Notes under the pieces: model-generated
The model's input: the letters and a program-made list of their open reading frames with translations, nothing else
Databases searched by the model: none
What the model was told of the DNA's origin: nothing
In this document: positions 23,526 through 31,801 of the stretch, piece by piece
Layout of the letters: every line of letters begins with the position of its first letter
Position numbering within the stretch: position 1 is the first letter of the stretch
Translations under genes and position numbers: made by a program
NCBI GenBank assembly: GCA_946408995.1
Contig: CAMJUL010000040.1
Location: forward strand, 1-35,679
Source of the DNA: an uncultured Clostridia bacterium
GTDB taxonomy: Bacteria > Bacillota > Clostridia > Christensenellales > Aristaeellaceae
DNA length: 35,679 bases
Reading direction: 5' to 3'

Positions 23526-24281
23526 CTATCCCCGTCTGAGGGGAAAAGCCCTTTCAAAGGCCTCGGAGGCGAACACCTCCTCCGGCCTTCCCGCCTCCAG
23601 CACCGTCCGGTCCAGCAGGATCGCCCGGTCCGCGAAACGGCTGACCAGGTCCCAGTCGTGGCTGACCAGCAGCACCGCCATGTGATACTGGCGCTTGACG
23701 CCGGACACCGTGTCCAGGAACATTTTAAGCCCGTTCTGGTCCACGCCGGAGACCGGCTCGTCCAGGATCAGCAGCTGGGGCACCGGGGTCAGGGCCAGGG
23801 CCAGCAGGACCCTTTGCATTTCCCCCCCGCTCAGGGCGCCCAGCCGGCGGTCGATCAGCTGGCCGGCATGGACGGTTTTGAGGGCGTTCAGCACCGTTTC
23901 CCGGGTCTTCCGTGTCACGCCCAGCCAGACCGGCCGCCTGGAGACGGCCGCGGCGATCAGGTCGCACACGCTGGTGGGCATCTGGCGGTCAAAATCCAGA
24001 TGCTGGGGCACATATCCCACCCGGACGCCTCCCATGGGGCGTCCCTGGGCATCCACGTGGACCACCTTTCCCCCATGGGGAACCTGGCCCAGCAGGGCCC
24101 GGATCAGCGTGGTCTTCCCGGCGCCGTTGGGCCCGATCAGGGCCGTGACCTCCCCGCAGTGGATGTGCGCGTTGACGTCCGTCAGGATCAGGTCGTTTTC
24201 CGCCCGGACGGAAAGATGCTCCATTTCCACCCGGCACAGCCCGCAGTCCGTACCGGGGTGGCCGTGCTCACTCCTGTTCAT
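23526..24281 (-). CDS. zinc/manganese ABC transporter ATPase (ZnuC type) with Cys/His N-tail
   Basis: A 251-residue ATPase with Walker [10 protein letters not shown] (50-58), a Q-loop in YVPQHLDF, signature LSGGEMQR, Walker [11 protein letters not shown] and the switch His in LVSHDWD. Before the ABC domain is a short tail [16 protein letters not shown], with two His and a CxxC, as I recall from clostridial zinc importers; it could sense the metal. The ATG overlaps the recA end by 14 bases, so it is translated from the recA transcript. A later start at residue 20 is possible but would remove the tail. Confidence 0.88.
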   Translation of the reverse strand: MNRSEHGHPGTDCGLCRVEMEHLSVRAENDLILTDVNAHIHCGEVTALIGPNGAGKTTLIRALLGQVPHGGKVVHVDAQGRPMGGVRVGYVPQHLDFDRQMPTSVCDLIAAAVSRRPVWLGVTRKTRETVLNALKTVHAGQLIDRRLGALSGGEMQRVLLALALTPVPQLLILDEPVSGVDQNGLKMFLDTVSGVKRQYHMAVLLVSHDWDLVSRFADRAILLDRTVLEAGRPEEVFASEAFERAFPLRRG

Positions 24282-25365
24282 CGTCGGTCGGTTCCATCTC
24301 GTCCTCGCCGTCGTCGGCGACCGTCATCTCCGGCAGGTTCCGCAAAAGCTTTTCGCGGATCTGGCGTTCGATCTCGTCGGCCACGTCGGGATTCTGCTCC
24401 AGAAAGATCCGGGTGTTGTCCCGGCCCTGCCCGATCCGCTGGTCCTGATAGCTGAACCAGGCGCCGGACTTGTTGATGATGTCGTTCTCCACCGCCAGAT
24501 CCAGAAGGCTTCCCTCCCGGCTGATGCCCTTGCCGTAGAGCAGGTCGCACTCGCAGGAGCGGAAGGGCGGCGCCACTTTGTTCTTGACCACCTTGATCTT
24601 GGTGCGGTTGCCAATGATGGCAGAGCCGTTTTTGATGGGCTCGCCCCGACGGATCTCCAGACGCACGGAGGCGTAGAATTTCAGCGCCCGCCCGCCGGTG
24701 GTGGTTTCGGGGTTGCCGTAAATGACGCCCACCTTCTCCCGGATCTGGTTGATAAACAGGGCGATGGAATTGGTCTTTGCCACAACGCCCGTCAGTTTGC
24801 GCATGGCCTGGCTCATCATGCGGGCCTGCAGGCCCACGAAGCTGTCGCCCATTTCCCCGTCGATCTCCGCCCGGGGGACCAGCGCGGCCACGGAGTCGAT
24901 GACCACGATGTCCACCGCGCCGGAACGCACCAGGGATTCGGCGATCTCCAGGGCGTCCTCACCGGAATTGGGCTGGCTGACGTACAATTCGTCCACGTTG
25001 ACCCCCAGGGCCGCGGCATAGGTGGGGTCCAGGGCGTGCTCGGCGTCGATGAACGCCGCGAGGCCGCCCTTTTTCTGCACCTGGGCCACGATCTGCAGCG
25101 CGACGGTGGTTTTACCCGAGGATTCCGGGCCGTAGATCTCGACGATCCTGCCCCGGGGAATCCCGCCGACCCCCAGCGCCATGTCCAGGTCCAGGCAGCC
25201 CGTGGGCACCGTATCCACCTTCATGGTGCTCTTCTCCCCCAGCTTCATGACCGTGCCCTTGCCGAATTCCTTCTCCAGGGCGTTCAGGGTCTGTTCCAGG
25301 GCTTTTGCTTTTTCTTCTTTCTCGTCCAGGGTCACGATCTCCGGTTTGGAAGCTTTCTTTGCCAT
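24268..25365 (-). CDS. recA: RecA recombinase
   Basis: Strand exchange and SOS co-protease. The 365-residue protein is complete, with Walker A GPESSGKT (79-86), the [14 protein letters not shown] segment, and L2 [21 protein letters not shown]. No intein interrupts it. The C-terminus is a normal acidic tail ([12 protein letters not shown]). AAGGAGG precedes the ATG at 25365. It follows pgsA by 58 bp; cinA, which sits between pgsA and recA in Bacillus, is missing. No Gram-positive LexA box (GAAC-N4-GTTC) is visible in the pgsA-recA gap or at the rimO promoter. Confidence 0.97.
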   Translation of the reverse strand: MAKKASKPEIVTLDEKEEKAKALEQTLNALEKEFGKGTVMKLGEKSTMKVDTVPTGCLDLDMALGVGGIPRGRIVEIYGPESSGKTTVALQIVAQVQKKGGLAAFIDAEHALDPTYAAALGVNVDELYVSQPNSGEDALEIAESLVRSGAVDIVVIDSVAALVPRAEIDGEMGDSFVGLQARMMSQAMRKLTGVVAKTNSIALFINQIREKVGVIYGNPETTTGGRALKFYASVRLEIRRGEPIKNGSAIIGNRTKIKVVKNKVAPPFRSCECDLLYGKGISREGSLLDLAVENDIINKSGAWFSYQDQRIGQGRDNTRIFLEQNPDVADEIERQIREKLLRNLPEMTVADDGEDEMEPTDDEQE

Positions 25366-25387
25366 AGTTCCTCCTTGTATTTTGCCC

Positions 25388-25405
25388 GCGCCCCCTCCGG
25401 GGCGC
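25388..25405 (-). other. hairpin in the recA 5' leader
   Basis: GCGCCCC and GGGGCGC form a 7-bp stem with a 4-nt loop, 22 bases before the recA start codon. No T-run follows it on the minus strand, so it is not a terminator. It may separate pgsA and recA expression by RNA processing or stability. Confidence 0.4.
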
Positions 25406-25423
25406 ATCTTCAGTTGATTGTCT

Positions 25424-25966
25424 TCAGGGCTTTTCGTCCCCAGAGGACGCTGTGAACACGTCCCTGAGCGCAATAAAATACTGGACCCCGCTGATCCCCG
25501 TGGCGGCCGCCATCAGCCAGGCCGACGCCGTCAGCAGCGCCCGGGGCACCGGTACGAAGGCCCCGAGCATGGTCAGCGCCACACACAAAAGCTGAAGGTT
25601 GGTCTTGATCTTCCCGGCCCAGGAGGCGCTCACCACCCGGCCGCGGCCCGCAGCCACCAGGCGCAGTCCGTCCACCGCCAGCTCCCTGGCCGCGACGATA
25701 CACACAAGCCCGGCGTGGATGCGGCCCTGGGCGCAAAGCACGATCAGCGCGCAGAGCACCAGCAGCTTGTCCGCCACCGGATCCGCGAATTTGCCAAAGA
25801 CCGTCACCTGGTCGTTTTTCCTCGCCAGGTACCCGTCCAGAAAATCCGTCAGCGCCGCAGCCAGAAAAACCGCCAGGGCCCAGGGGTAGAGATCCAGCAT
25901 CTGCAGCGCCGCCATCACCGGGATCAGAAAAATCCTCACAAGCGTCAGACGGTTGGGAAGGTTCAT
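25424..25966 (-). CDS. pgsA: CDP-diacylglycerol-glycerol-3-phosphate 3-phosphatidyltransferase
   Basis: It makes phosphatidylglycerophosphate for anionic membrane lipids. The 180-residue integral membrane protein begins [16 protein letters not shown], the family start, and carries the CDP-alcohol phosphotransferase motif [20 protein letters not shown] with VADK after it (D-G-x2-A-R-x8-G-x3-D-x3-D). About five hydrophobic helices are evident. The ATG at 25966 overlaps the rimO stop as ATGA. Confidence 0.93.
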   Translation of the reverse strand: MNLPNRLTLVRIFLIPVMAALQMLDLYPWALAVFLAAALTDFLDGYLARKNDQVTVFGKFADPVADKLLVLCALIVLCAQGRIHAGLVCIVAARELAVDGLRLVAAGRGRVVSASWAGKIKTNLQLLCVALTMLGAFVPVPRALLTASAWLMAAATGISGVQYFIALRDVFTASSGDEKP

Positions 25967-27261
25967 GCTTTTTCCCCCTGCATATCGTAGATCTCCGCCC
26001 CGGTCAGCTTCACGTCCAGCCACTGGCCCACCTGTCCTTCCCCGCGCACCAGGATCCATCCGTCCGCGTCCGGCGCCTCCCAGGCGCTGCGGCAGCGCAG
26101 CAGCGTTCCATGCTTTTCACAGACCAGCACCTTTTCCCGTGTGCCGATCCTGAGGCGGTTGCGCTCCAGGGAGATTTCCTGCTGGAGGCGCATCAGACGG
26201 TCCAGCCTTTCCCCGGCCTCGGCCTCGTCCACCCGTCCCGGAAGCTCCGCCGCGGCGGTGTCCTCCTCCGGAGAGTAGACAAAGGCGCCCATCCGGTCAA
26301 AGGCGACGCGTTTTGTAAAATCCATCAGTTCCCCGAAATCCTCCTCCGTTTCGCCCGGATAACCGACGATGAAGGTGGTCCGCAGGGCAAAGCCCCGTTC
26401 GCGGGCATAGGCCAGGGTGTCCTCGATGGCCCGGATGTCCCCCCGCCGCCGCATGCTTTTCAAAAGGCGCGGCGAAGCGTGCTGAAGGGGAATGTCGATG
26501 TACCGGCAAAAGTTCGGGATCTCCGCCATGGCGTCGATCAGCGCCTTGTTCACGTCCGCCGCGTACAGGTACAAGACCCGCAGCCAGCGGATCCCCCCGA
26601 TCGCGCCCGTCTTTTTCAGCAGGCCCGCCAGGCCCTCCTTTTCACCCAGGTCCCGTCCCCAGCAGGAGGTGTCCTGGGCGATGAGGATCTGCTCCTGTGC
26701 CCCGGAGGCCGCAAGGCCCTTCATTTCCTCCAGAATGGCCCCGGCGCTCCTGCTCCTGTACCCGCCGCGGATCAGCGGGATGGCGCAGAAGCTGCAGCGG
26801 TTGTTGCACCCCTCCCCGATGCGCACATAGGCAGTGGAGGCGGGGGTGGTCAGCACACGGCCGCATTCAAAGGGCCGCGGATTCCTGCCGGTCTCCATGG
26901 GGCGCTTTCCCGCAAGGGTCTCCTCAAAAAACTGGGGAAACCCGGCGTACTGCTCCACCCCGATGAGGCCGTCGATCTCGGGGATCTCCTCCATCAGGGT
27001 CTTCCCGTACCGCTGGGCAAGGCATCCGGTCACAAGGACCTTGCTGCAGACCCCCTCTTCTTTCATACGCGCCGCGTTGAGAATGGCCTCGATGGATTCC
27101 TCCTTGGCGCTGTCAATAAAGCCGCAGGTGTTGACGATCAAAACCTGCGCCTGCTTTTCGTCCCGGACGATCTGGTGCCCCGCCTTCCGGAGCATGTAAA
27201 GCATATGCTCGCTGTCCACCTGGTTTTTCGCGCAGCCGAGCGAGATCAAGCCGACTTTCAT
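25963..27261 (-). CDS. rimO: ribosomal protein S12 methylthiotransferase RimO
   Basis: A radical-SAM enzyme that methylthiolates an Asp of ribosomal protein S12. The 432-residue protein has the N-terminal MTTase domain with cluster cysteines Cys10, Cys46 and Cys80 (SLGCAKN, NTCGFI, TGCLAQ). The radical-SAM cluster is CNNRCSFC (152-159). A TRAM domain ends it (about 370-432). The SLGCAKNQVDSE start is typical of RimO rather than MiaB. ATG 27261 follows AGAGG. It heads the rimO-pgsA-recA transcript. Confidence 0.95.
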   Translation of the reverse strand: MKVGLISLGCAKNQVDSEHMLYMLRKAGHQIVRDEKQAQVLIVNTCGFIDSAKEESIEAILNAARMKEEGVCSKVLVTGCLAQRYGKTLMEEIPEIDGLIGVEQYAGFPQFFEETLAGKRPMETGRNPRPFECGRVLTTPASTAYVRIGEGCNNRCSFCAIPLIRGGYRSRSAGAILEEMKGLAASGAQEQILIAQDTSCWGRDLGEKEGLAGLLKKTGAIGGIRWLRVLYLYAADVNKALIDAMAEIPNFCRYIDIPLQHASPRLLKSMRRRGDIRAIEDTLAYARERGFALRTTFIVGYPGETEEDFGELMDFTKRVAFDRMGAFVYSPEEDTAAAELPGRVDEAEAGERLDRLMRLQQEISLERNRLRIGTREKVLVCEKHGTLLRCRSAWEAPDADGWILVRGEGQVGQWLDVKLTGAEIYDMQGEKA

Positions 27262-27339
27262 TCTGATCCTCTTATCCGGTGCGTTCCCGCTTGCTTCCTT
27301 CCGCCACAAACCCGTGGCCGTGCACACGCACCCAACCAT

Positions 27340-27367
27340 ATTCTATCATAAAAGCGTCGATTGGCAA
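27340..27367 (-). promoter_or_regulatory. promoter of the rimO-pgsA-recA transcript
   Basis: On the minus strand TTGCCA (27367-27362), a 16-bp spacer and TAGAAT (27345-27340) with TGA as an extended -10. I saw no other good promoter down to 18874, so this may drive eight genes. Confidence 0.7.
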
Positions 27368-27390
27368 GAGTTCGGCCGGGGATTTGCGGG

Positions 27391-27427
27391 ATTTTAAAGC
27401 GCCGCCTTCCCGGCGGGAAGACGGCGC
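27391..27427 (-). terminator. terminator of the CotH gene
   Basis: On the minus strand GCGCCG-T-CTTCCC pairs with GGGAAG-G-CGGCGC (27427-27399) around a 3-nt loop: 13 pairs including one T-G wobble. The tail is TTTAAAAT, so the U-tract is short. The wobble only pairs on the minus-strand RNA. Confidence 0.7.
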
Positions 27428-27460
27428 GTATTCTTTAAGGGACGGGGCGGAAGGGGCGGA

Positions 27461-29449
27461 CTATTCCGCCGCCGCGGCCTCCTCCAGGAAGGAACGCACC
27501 TCCCCGAAATAGGTTTCCTTTTCCTCCGCCGTCAGTTTCATCCGCTCCGCAAGGAGGTCGATGACCCGGAGGGGCCTCTTCCTGGCGTAATACTTGACGG
27601 CGCTGACGTTGGCCTGCCAGTCCTTGCGGGTCAGGTAGGGCCACCTTTCGTACTGCCTGTCCAGCAGGGTGCTCACCGCCTCCTCCCAGGGGGCGAAATG
27701 GGCCTCCACCCAGGGCCAGGAAAAATGCTCCCTCAGCAGGGAGGCGAACCGCTTCAGGAACGCGTCCCGGTATTCGGGCACCTGAAGGAGGGCGTTGAGG
27801 GGCTCGTGCCGGAAAGCCTGGATCTTTGCGGTCACAGGCTTGATATAGTTGCTGATGGGGCCCTCCTTGAGGCTGAGGAAGCCCGCCTCCACGTCAAAGA
27901 GCAGGTACCGCCACTTTCCCCCGGGGATCCGGTAAACACGGACGTTGGTGATGTCGTTGTTGCCGATGATCATCTCGAAGGCGGCGTGGGTAAACAGGCT
28001 GTCCACATCCAGCCGCTCCAGGACGTACTGAAGGTTTTCCTCTGCCCGCAGATCCTTCTCCCGGCAGAATTGGCAAAGGGCCAGCCAATCCGAATTGGAG
28101 CCGTTCTGTACGTACGCGTCCGAGCCGGTCCGGGCCAGGATATCGATGCGGTCGATGTCCTCTTCGTCCGTTACGCCCTCGTACTGGGCGATGAAATACT
28201 TGTTGATCTTTTCCCGAAGATTGTAATGCCCCCAGTAGCGGCCGTTGATATACACCTGCACCGGCAGGGCGTCCTGATAGAGCAGGTCCAGTCCCTCCGC
28301 CAGGGAGGAAATCACCGGGTCCCGGAGCCGGGTGGAAAAGGCGTCCGAATTGTTCCGCAAAAGCAGGCTTTTGTAGGACGTATACGTCCTGTGGGGGAAG
28401 GGATTGAACTCAAACAGGTCCTCTCCGAAGATCCCCCGGGCGTACAGGGCGATGGAACGCTGACTGTTCTGCCTGGCGGAATGCCCCGCGGCGGTAAAGG
28501 ACCCCATCTGGTCGATCAGGCACTGTCCGTTTTCGTCGTAATAGGCGATATGGATGGGGTACTCCCATTCTTTTTCATAATTGGGCGTGGAGCCTTTTCC
28601 CTTGACCAGGGCCCCGGTCTTTGCGTCAAAGAGCACCCTGTCCTCCCCCGTCAGGCACACCACCGGGCAGGGGGACGGGTCGTTGACCAGGAAATTGGCC
28701 GTCACCGTATCCGAGGGTAATTCCCCTTCCCGAAAGGCGCGGACGCGAACGGCGGTCGTTTTCTTTACCAGGATGCCCTCTCCGGGCAGCACCGGGGACT
28801 TGGCGGTGGGGATCTCCCCGTCCAGGGTATACCGGAGGGTGTCCCCCTCCCGGCCGGAAGCGCGCACCGTCACAGGCTCAGCGTAAAATCCGCCCGCCTG
28901 AAGGAAGACCGGGGGCTCCGTGCGCGACGGGAAGGCGGCCGCGGTGTTCTTTTTGCCCGGGCTGGCCGAAGCCAGATACCCGATGTTCCCGTCCTTGTCC
29001 ACGCCGTAGGAGATCCCCGCCCACTGGCGTCCGAAGGCCACCTGGTCCGCGACGGCGCCGTCCGGCCGCGTCAGCACCACCTGTTCCCCCGTCTGGGACA
29101 GCTTGAAGGGGGCGTAAAACACCGCGCCGGACCCCGCGGGTTCCTCCCGGTCCGTACACCAGACCATAAGGACCGCGTCCTTTTTCAGTTTTGTTCCCTC
29201 CGGGAAGGTGAACTTGGCGCTCTTTTTTACACTGTCGCTCAGGTGCCATCCGGACAGGTCCACCGTTTTCCCGGACGTGTTGTGCAGTTCCACCCAGTCG
29301 TCATGGTGCCCGTTTTTCCATACGTCGTTGGCGGCCATGATCTCGCTGATCACCACCTCCCGGTCCTCCTGGGCGGCCGCCGGACTCAGGGGCGGCAGGC
29401 ACAGGAAGGCGAAAAGCAGCAGCAGCGCCCGTTTACAGGTATTTCTCAT
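27461..29449 (-). CDS. secreted CotH-kinase family protein with lamin-tail domain
   Basis: A 662-residue exported protein. A signal peptide spans about 1-26 (ALLLLFAFLCLPPLSPAAA). Residues 30-140 are a lamin-tail domain (VVISEIMAAN, DWVELHNTSGKTVDLSGWHL). About 178-255 is a chitobiase/hexosaminidase C-terminal-type domain (LRYTLDGEIPT). About 330-600 is a CotH kinase domain: SARQNSQRSIALYAR, VQVYINGRYWGHYNLREKIN, IIGNNDITNVRVYR and LLFDVEAG, where the Asp residues fit the atypical kinase metal site. CotH phosphorylates spore-coat proteins in Bacillus, but exported relatives in Clostridia probably modify surface or cellulosomal proteins. GGAGG precedes ATG 29449. It overlaps the small gene upstream by 17 bases. 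Confidence 0.85.
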   Translation of the reverse strand: MRNTCKRALLLLFAFLCLPPLSPAAAQEDREVVISEIMAANDVWKNGHHDDWVELHNTSGKTVDLSGWHLSDSVKKSAKFTFPEGTKLKKDAVLMVWCTDREEPAGSGAVFYAPFKLSQTGEQVVLTRPDGAVADQVAFGRQWAGISYGVDKDGNIGYLASASPGKKNTAAAFPSRTEPPVFLQAGGFYAEPVTVRASGREGDTLRYTLDGEIPTAKSPVLPGEGILVKKTTAVRVRAFREGELPSDTVTANFLVNDPSPCPVVCLTGEDRVLFDAKTGALVKGKGSTPNYEKEWEYPIHIAYYDENGQCLIDQMGSFTAAGHSARQNSQRSIALYARGIFGEDLFEFNPFPHRTYTSYKSLLLRNNSDAFSTRLRDPVISSLAEGLDLLYQDALPVQVYINGRYWGHYNLREKINKYFIAQYEGVTDEEDIDRIDILARTGSDAYVQNGSNSDWLALCQFCREKDLRAEENLQYVLERLDVDSLFTHAAFEMIIGNNDITNVRVYRIPGGKWRYLLFDVEAGFLSLKEGPISNYIKPVTAKIQAFRHEPLNALLQVPEYRDAFLKRFASLLREHFSWPWVEAHFAPWEEAVSTLLDRQYERWPYLTRKDWQANVSAVKYYARKRPLRVIDLLAERMKLTAEEKETYFGEVRSFLEEAAAAE

Positions 29450-29723
29450 TGCAGCCTCCCCGGGGTTTTTTCTTGTTCGGATCGATCCATTCCACCTCCA
29501 TCCGGTCAAAGGAGGTGTCCTCCATAAAATGCTCCCTGAGAAACCGGGTCTGGCCGAATTCCTCCCAGTCCCTTTCGTGCCTGGGCAGGAGCAGGGGCCT
29601 GGACACGTCCAGCTTCCTGCAGCCTTCCGCCAGCGCCTCCCGCCATTCCTCCCGGCGACAGTTCTCGATGAGGTCCCTTTCAATCCTGTTCCTTTTCATC
29701 AGCCTGATCCAGATCCCTGCCAT
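29433..29723 (-). CDS. small conserved-looking unknown protein
   Basis: A 96-residue basic/acidic soluble protein starting MAGIWIRLMKRNRIERDLIE. It has SRPLLLPRHERDWEEFGQTR and DRMEVEWIDPNKKK; the phrase LPRHERDWEEFGQTRFL seems familiar from clostridial hypotheticals, from memory only. It has no signal peptide, yet it is coupled by overlap to the exported CotH protein. A strong promoter and GGAGGG support its ATG. A role unrelated to CotH is possible. Confidence 0.75.
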   Translation of the reverse strand: MAGIWIRLMKRNRIERDLIENCRREEWREALAEGCRKLDVSRPLLLPRHERDWEEFGQTRFLREHFMEDTSFDRMEVEWIDPNKKKPRGGCNEKYL

Positions 29724-29756
29724 ACCGTCCCTCCCGTCCCGTAAAACGTCAACGCC

Positions 29757-29785
29757 ATTATGACATGTTCCGGACGGTTTTTCAA
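29757..29785 (-). promoter_or_regulatory. promoter of the small gene and CotH operon
   Basis: On the minus strand TTGAAA (29785-29780), a 17-bp spacer and CATAAT (29762-29757), with TGT as an extended -10. The leader to the ATG at 29723 is about 27 nt. Confidence 0.75.
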
Positions 29786-29801
29786 TCCGTTTTCCTCCCC
29801 G

Positions 29802-29830
29802 AAAAAAGGAAGCCCCCTCCGGGAGCCTCC
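29802..29830 (-). terminator. rho-independent terminator of the MarR gene
   Basis: On the minus strand GGAGGCTCCC pairs with GGGGGCTTCC (29830-29808) with two G-T wobbles and a GGA loop, followed by six T (29807-29802). Confidence 0.9.
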
Positions 29831-29874
29831 TCCTTGCGTCCTGTATTGTCCGCGGCCGAAACGCATATCGCAGA

Positions 29875-30693
29875 TCAGACCCGGGTCTTGTCCTCCAGGG
29901 GCACCGCCTTGTTCAGGCGCTCCCTAAAATGCCGGTTCAGCCCCTCCAGGGCCCGGAGCAGGGCCGCCTGGTCCTCCAGGGAAATGCCCTCGTACAGGTC
30001 CTGTCTGCGGCTTTGAAGCGTCTGGGCGGCTAAAAGGCCCGCCTCCGTCAGGGAGACATCCAGGGTCCTGCGGTCCCTGGGATTGGGCCTGCGTGCGATA
30101 TAGCCGTTCATCTCCATCTTCGAAATCAATTCGCTCAGGGAACCGGAACGGATATCGCACAGTTCCATCAGCTCCCTTTGGGAAAGGCACCCCTTTTCCA
30201 TCAGGATCTCCATGACCCGGCGCTGGCCGTCCCTGCTCTCCGGCATGCGGTGGAGCAGGTGGCTGAGGGACTGGATCTGAAAGGTGATCTTCTCCCCCAC
30301 GTTCAGTCCCTCATACCGCTCCCGGCGTTCCTCCTCCGGCACGAAGCCGGGGCGGAAGGCCGGCTGTCTGCGGGGCCTGACGGGCCCGCAGCCCCGGGGC
30401 GGATACCCCTCCGGCCCAAAGGGATGCATCGGCGGATGTCCCTCCCGGGGCTCCCAGCCTCCGAAAGGACCCGGAAAGCGGCCGCGCGGCCCCTCCGGGA
30501 AGCAGGGCCCGCGTCCCGGGAACCTGCGCCCCTCCTCCGGCTCCGGCCTGGGGCCGGTGATCCCCCGCAGAGGGGCGTCTTTCCCCGGGGCCTCGTCCTC
30601 CATCCGGTCTTCCGGCGCCTCCCCAAGGGGCTCTGCGCCGCCATGAACCTTTTCCGTTTCAAATTCTCCGTCATATCCGTCTTCAAAAAACAT
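29875..30693 (-). CDS. MarR-family regulator with Pro/Gly/Arg-rich N-terminus
   Basis: A 272-residue transcription factor. Residues 1-125 are disordered: first acidic, then Pro/Gly/Arg-rich with PRGRFPGPFGGWEPREG and several FGPEG-type turns. The MarR winged helix follows (about 140-250): ITFQIQSLSHLLHRM, MEILMEKGCLSQRELMEL as the first helices, RSGSLSELISKMEMNGYI as recognition helix, and RRPNPRDRRTLDVSLTE as the wing with its conserved Asp-Arg-Arg. The last 50 residues are the dimer helix. It is about 120 residues longer than a usual MarR. ATG 30693 follows GGGAGG. Two palindromes at its own promoter suggest autoregulation. Confidence 0.85.
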   Translation of the reverse strand: MFFEDGYDGEFETEKVHGGAEPLGEAPEDRMEDEAPGKDAPLRGITGPRPEPEEGRRFPGRGPCFPEGPRGRFPGPFGGWEPREGHPPMHPFGPEGYPPRGCGPVRPRRQPAFRPGFVPEEERRERYEGLNVGEKITFQIQSLSHLLHRMPESRDGQRRVMEILMEKGCLSQRELMELCDIRSGSLSELISKMEMNGYIARRPNPRDRRTLDVSLTEAGLLAAQTLQSRRQDLYEGISLEDQAALLRALEGLNRHFRERLNKAVPLEDKTRV

Positions 30694-30723
30694 TCGGTTT
30701 CCTCCCTGTATGGCTCCGTCCGC

Positions 30724-30758
30724 CCGGCGCGGAAAGGGAGCCGCATGGACCGCGCCGG
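30724..30758 (-). other. hairpin in the MarR mRNA leader
   Basis: CCGGCGCGG (30724-30732) and CCGCGCCGG (30750-30758) pair perfectly over 9 bp with a 17-nt loop, in a 5' leader of about 140 nt. GGCAT/ATGCC makes a second small hairpin upstream. No T-run follows, so it is not a terminator. It may affect translation. Confidence 0.4.
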
Positions 30759-30824
30759 CAAAAGTTCCTTCGGCCCGGCGTTGGCATGCCCATGCCCTTC
30801 CGGGGACAGGCGCCGTTAAAATTG

Positions 30825-30836
30825 CCAGGTACCTTG
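30825..30836. promoter_or_regulatory. MarR operator candidate O2, downstream of -10
   Basis: CCAGGTACCTTG is one mismatch from the perfect palindrome CAAGGTACCTTG. It covers the transcription start region of the MarR gene. Its centre lies 43 bp, about four helical turns, from the second copy. Confidence 0.6.
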
Positions 30837-30841
30837 CGATT

Positions 30842-30870
30842 ATTGTAAACCGTCCCGGAGAATTTGTCAA
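30842..30870 (-). promoter_or_regulatory. promoter of the MarR gene
   Basis: On the minus strand TTGACA (30870-30865), a 17-bp spacer and TACAAT (30847-30842), close to the sigma-A consensus. Such a strong promoter needs a repressor, consistent with the flanking palindromes. Confidence 0.85.
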
Positions 30871-30879
30871 GGTACCATG
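30868..30879. promoter_or_regulatory. MarR operator candidate O1, overlapping -35
   Basis: CAAGGTACCATG is one mismatch from the same palindrome and overlaps three bases of the -35 box. A dimer here would block RNA polymerase. Confidence 0.6.
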
Positions 30880-30897
30880 CAAATTTATTGCTGTTTT

Positions 30898-31734
30898 TTA
30901 TCCCAGCAGTCCAAGATGCTCCATCGCCCGGCGGATCCCATCCTCCTCCAAGGGGGCGGTCACATAATCCGCCGCCCGGAGGGCCCCCGGCGCGCCGTTC
31001 CCCATGGCAACGCCCACCCCGGCGGTCCGGAGCATGTCCGTATCGTTCTCCCCGTCCCCGAAGGCAACGGTATCCCGGATATCCCAGTCCAGCAGCGCGC
31101 ACAGCCTTGCGATGCCCGTGCCCTTGTCATGGCCGGGAGGGACCAGCTCGCAGACGTCCGGATGGTGGACGAACACGTTCCAGCTTTTCCGCATTTCCTC
31201 AAGGACCGCCTCCCGGTCCGCGCTTCGGGCCATGTCGCAGGTCATTTTGCTGATCTCCCACCGGCCCCGCCAGGTCTCCAGATCCCGCAGCGTCTCCCCG
31301 GAACGCCTGCGGACCGAGCGCATGTAGGGATCGTCCCGGAATTTGTCCATGTCTGCGTACATGTACTCCGGCCCCTCCAGAAGCAGCCGGAAGCCGTGCT
31401 TCTCAAGCCGCTCCACCGTATCCAGGGCCTCCCTTCCCGGGAGCATGCGGTCGTACAGAAGGCACGATTCCCCGGCCCCCCAGCCCATGGAGGCGCGCTC
31501 CATGCCCCGCCATTCCAGGCGGGTGCCGCAGCCGGTCACAAGGCCGTCCACTTCGAGGGTCCTCAGGGCCTCCCGGAGGGCAAAAACACGGGTCCGCCCG
31601 GTATTGACAAACAAAAGGTGTCCCTGCCGCCTTGCGCGGGCAAGGGCCTCCCGGGTGGAAGACGGTATGTTTTCCGCCCGGTCCCAGAGGGTGCCGTCCA
31701 GATCAAAAAACAGGATCTTTCTGTTCATGCCCAT
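30898..31734 (-). CDS. Cof-type HAD-IIB family hydrolase
   Basis: A 278-residue phosphatase of the haloacid dehalogenase superfamily. Motif I is FFDLDGTLWD (nucleophile Asp10 and acid Asp12), motif II VNTGRT, motif III the Lys in GHDKGTGIARL, motif IV FGDGENDTDML. The cap between motifs II and III is of the Cof (IIB) type, which acts on sugar phosphates or nucleotides. Its substrate is unknown. ATG 31734 follows GGAGG by 7 nt. No terminator follows before the MarR promoter, so read-through into the MarR gene is possible. Confidence 0.9.
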   Translation of the reverse strand: MGMNRKILFFDLDGTLWDRAENIPSSTREALARARRQGHLLFVNTGRTRVFALREALRTLEVDGLVTGCGTRLEWRGMERASMGWGAGESCLLYDRMLPGREALDTVERLEKHGFRLLLEGPEYMYADMDKFRDDPYMRSVRRRSGETLRDLETWRGRWEISKMTCDMARSADREAVLEEMRKSWNVFVHHPDVCELVPPGHDKGTGIARLCALLDWDIRDTVAFGDGENDTDMLRTAGVGVAMGNGAPGALRAADYVTAPLEEDGIRRAMEHLGLLG

Positions 31735-31772
31735 GTCCTTTCCTCCCGCCGGCGTTTCCCCGGCCTGCTCCG

Positions 31773-31801
31773 ACTGTACCAGAAAGGCGGCCCGGCGTCA
31801 A
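31773..31801 (-). promoter_or_regulatory. promoter of the HAD hydrolase
   Basis: On the minus strand TTGACG (31801-31796), a 17-bp spacer and TACAGT (31778-31773), with TGG as an extended -10. The leader is about 32 nt. Confidence 0.75.

Noticed and set aside
29449-29683. N-terminal extension of the CotH protein
   Set aside because: The upstream extension reads opposite in frame to the small gene, lacks a signal peptide and has no ribosome site; the start at 29449 has both.
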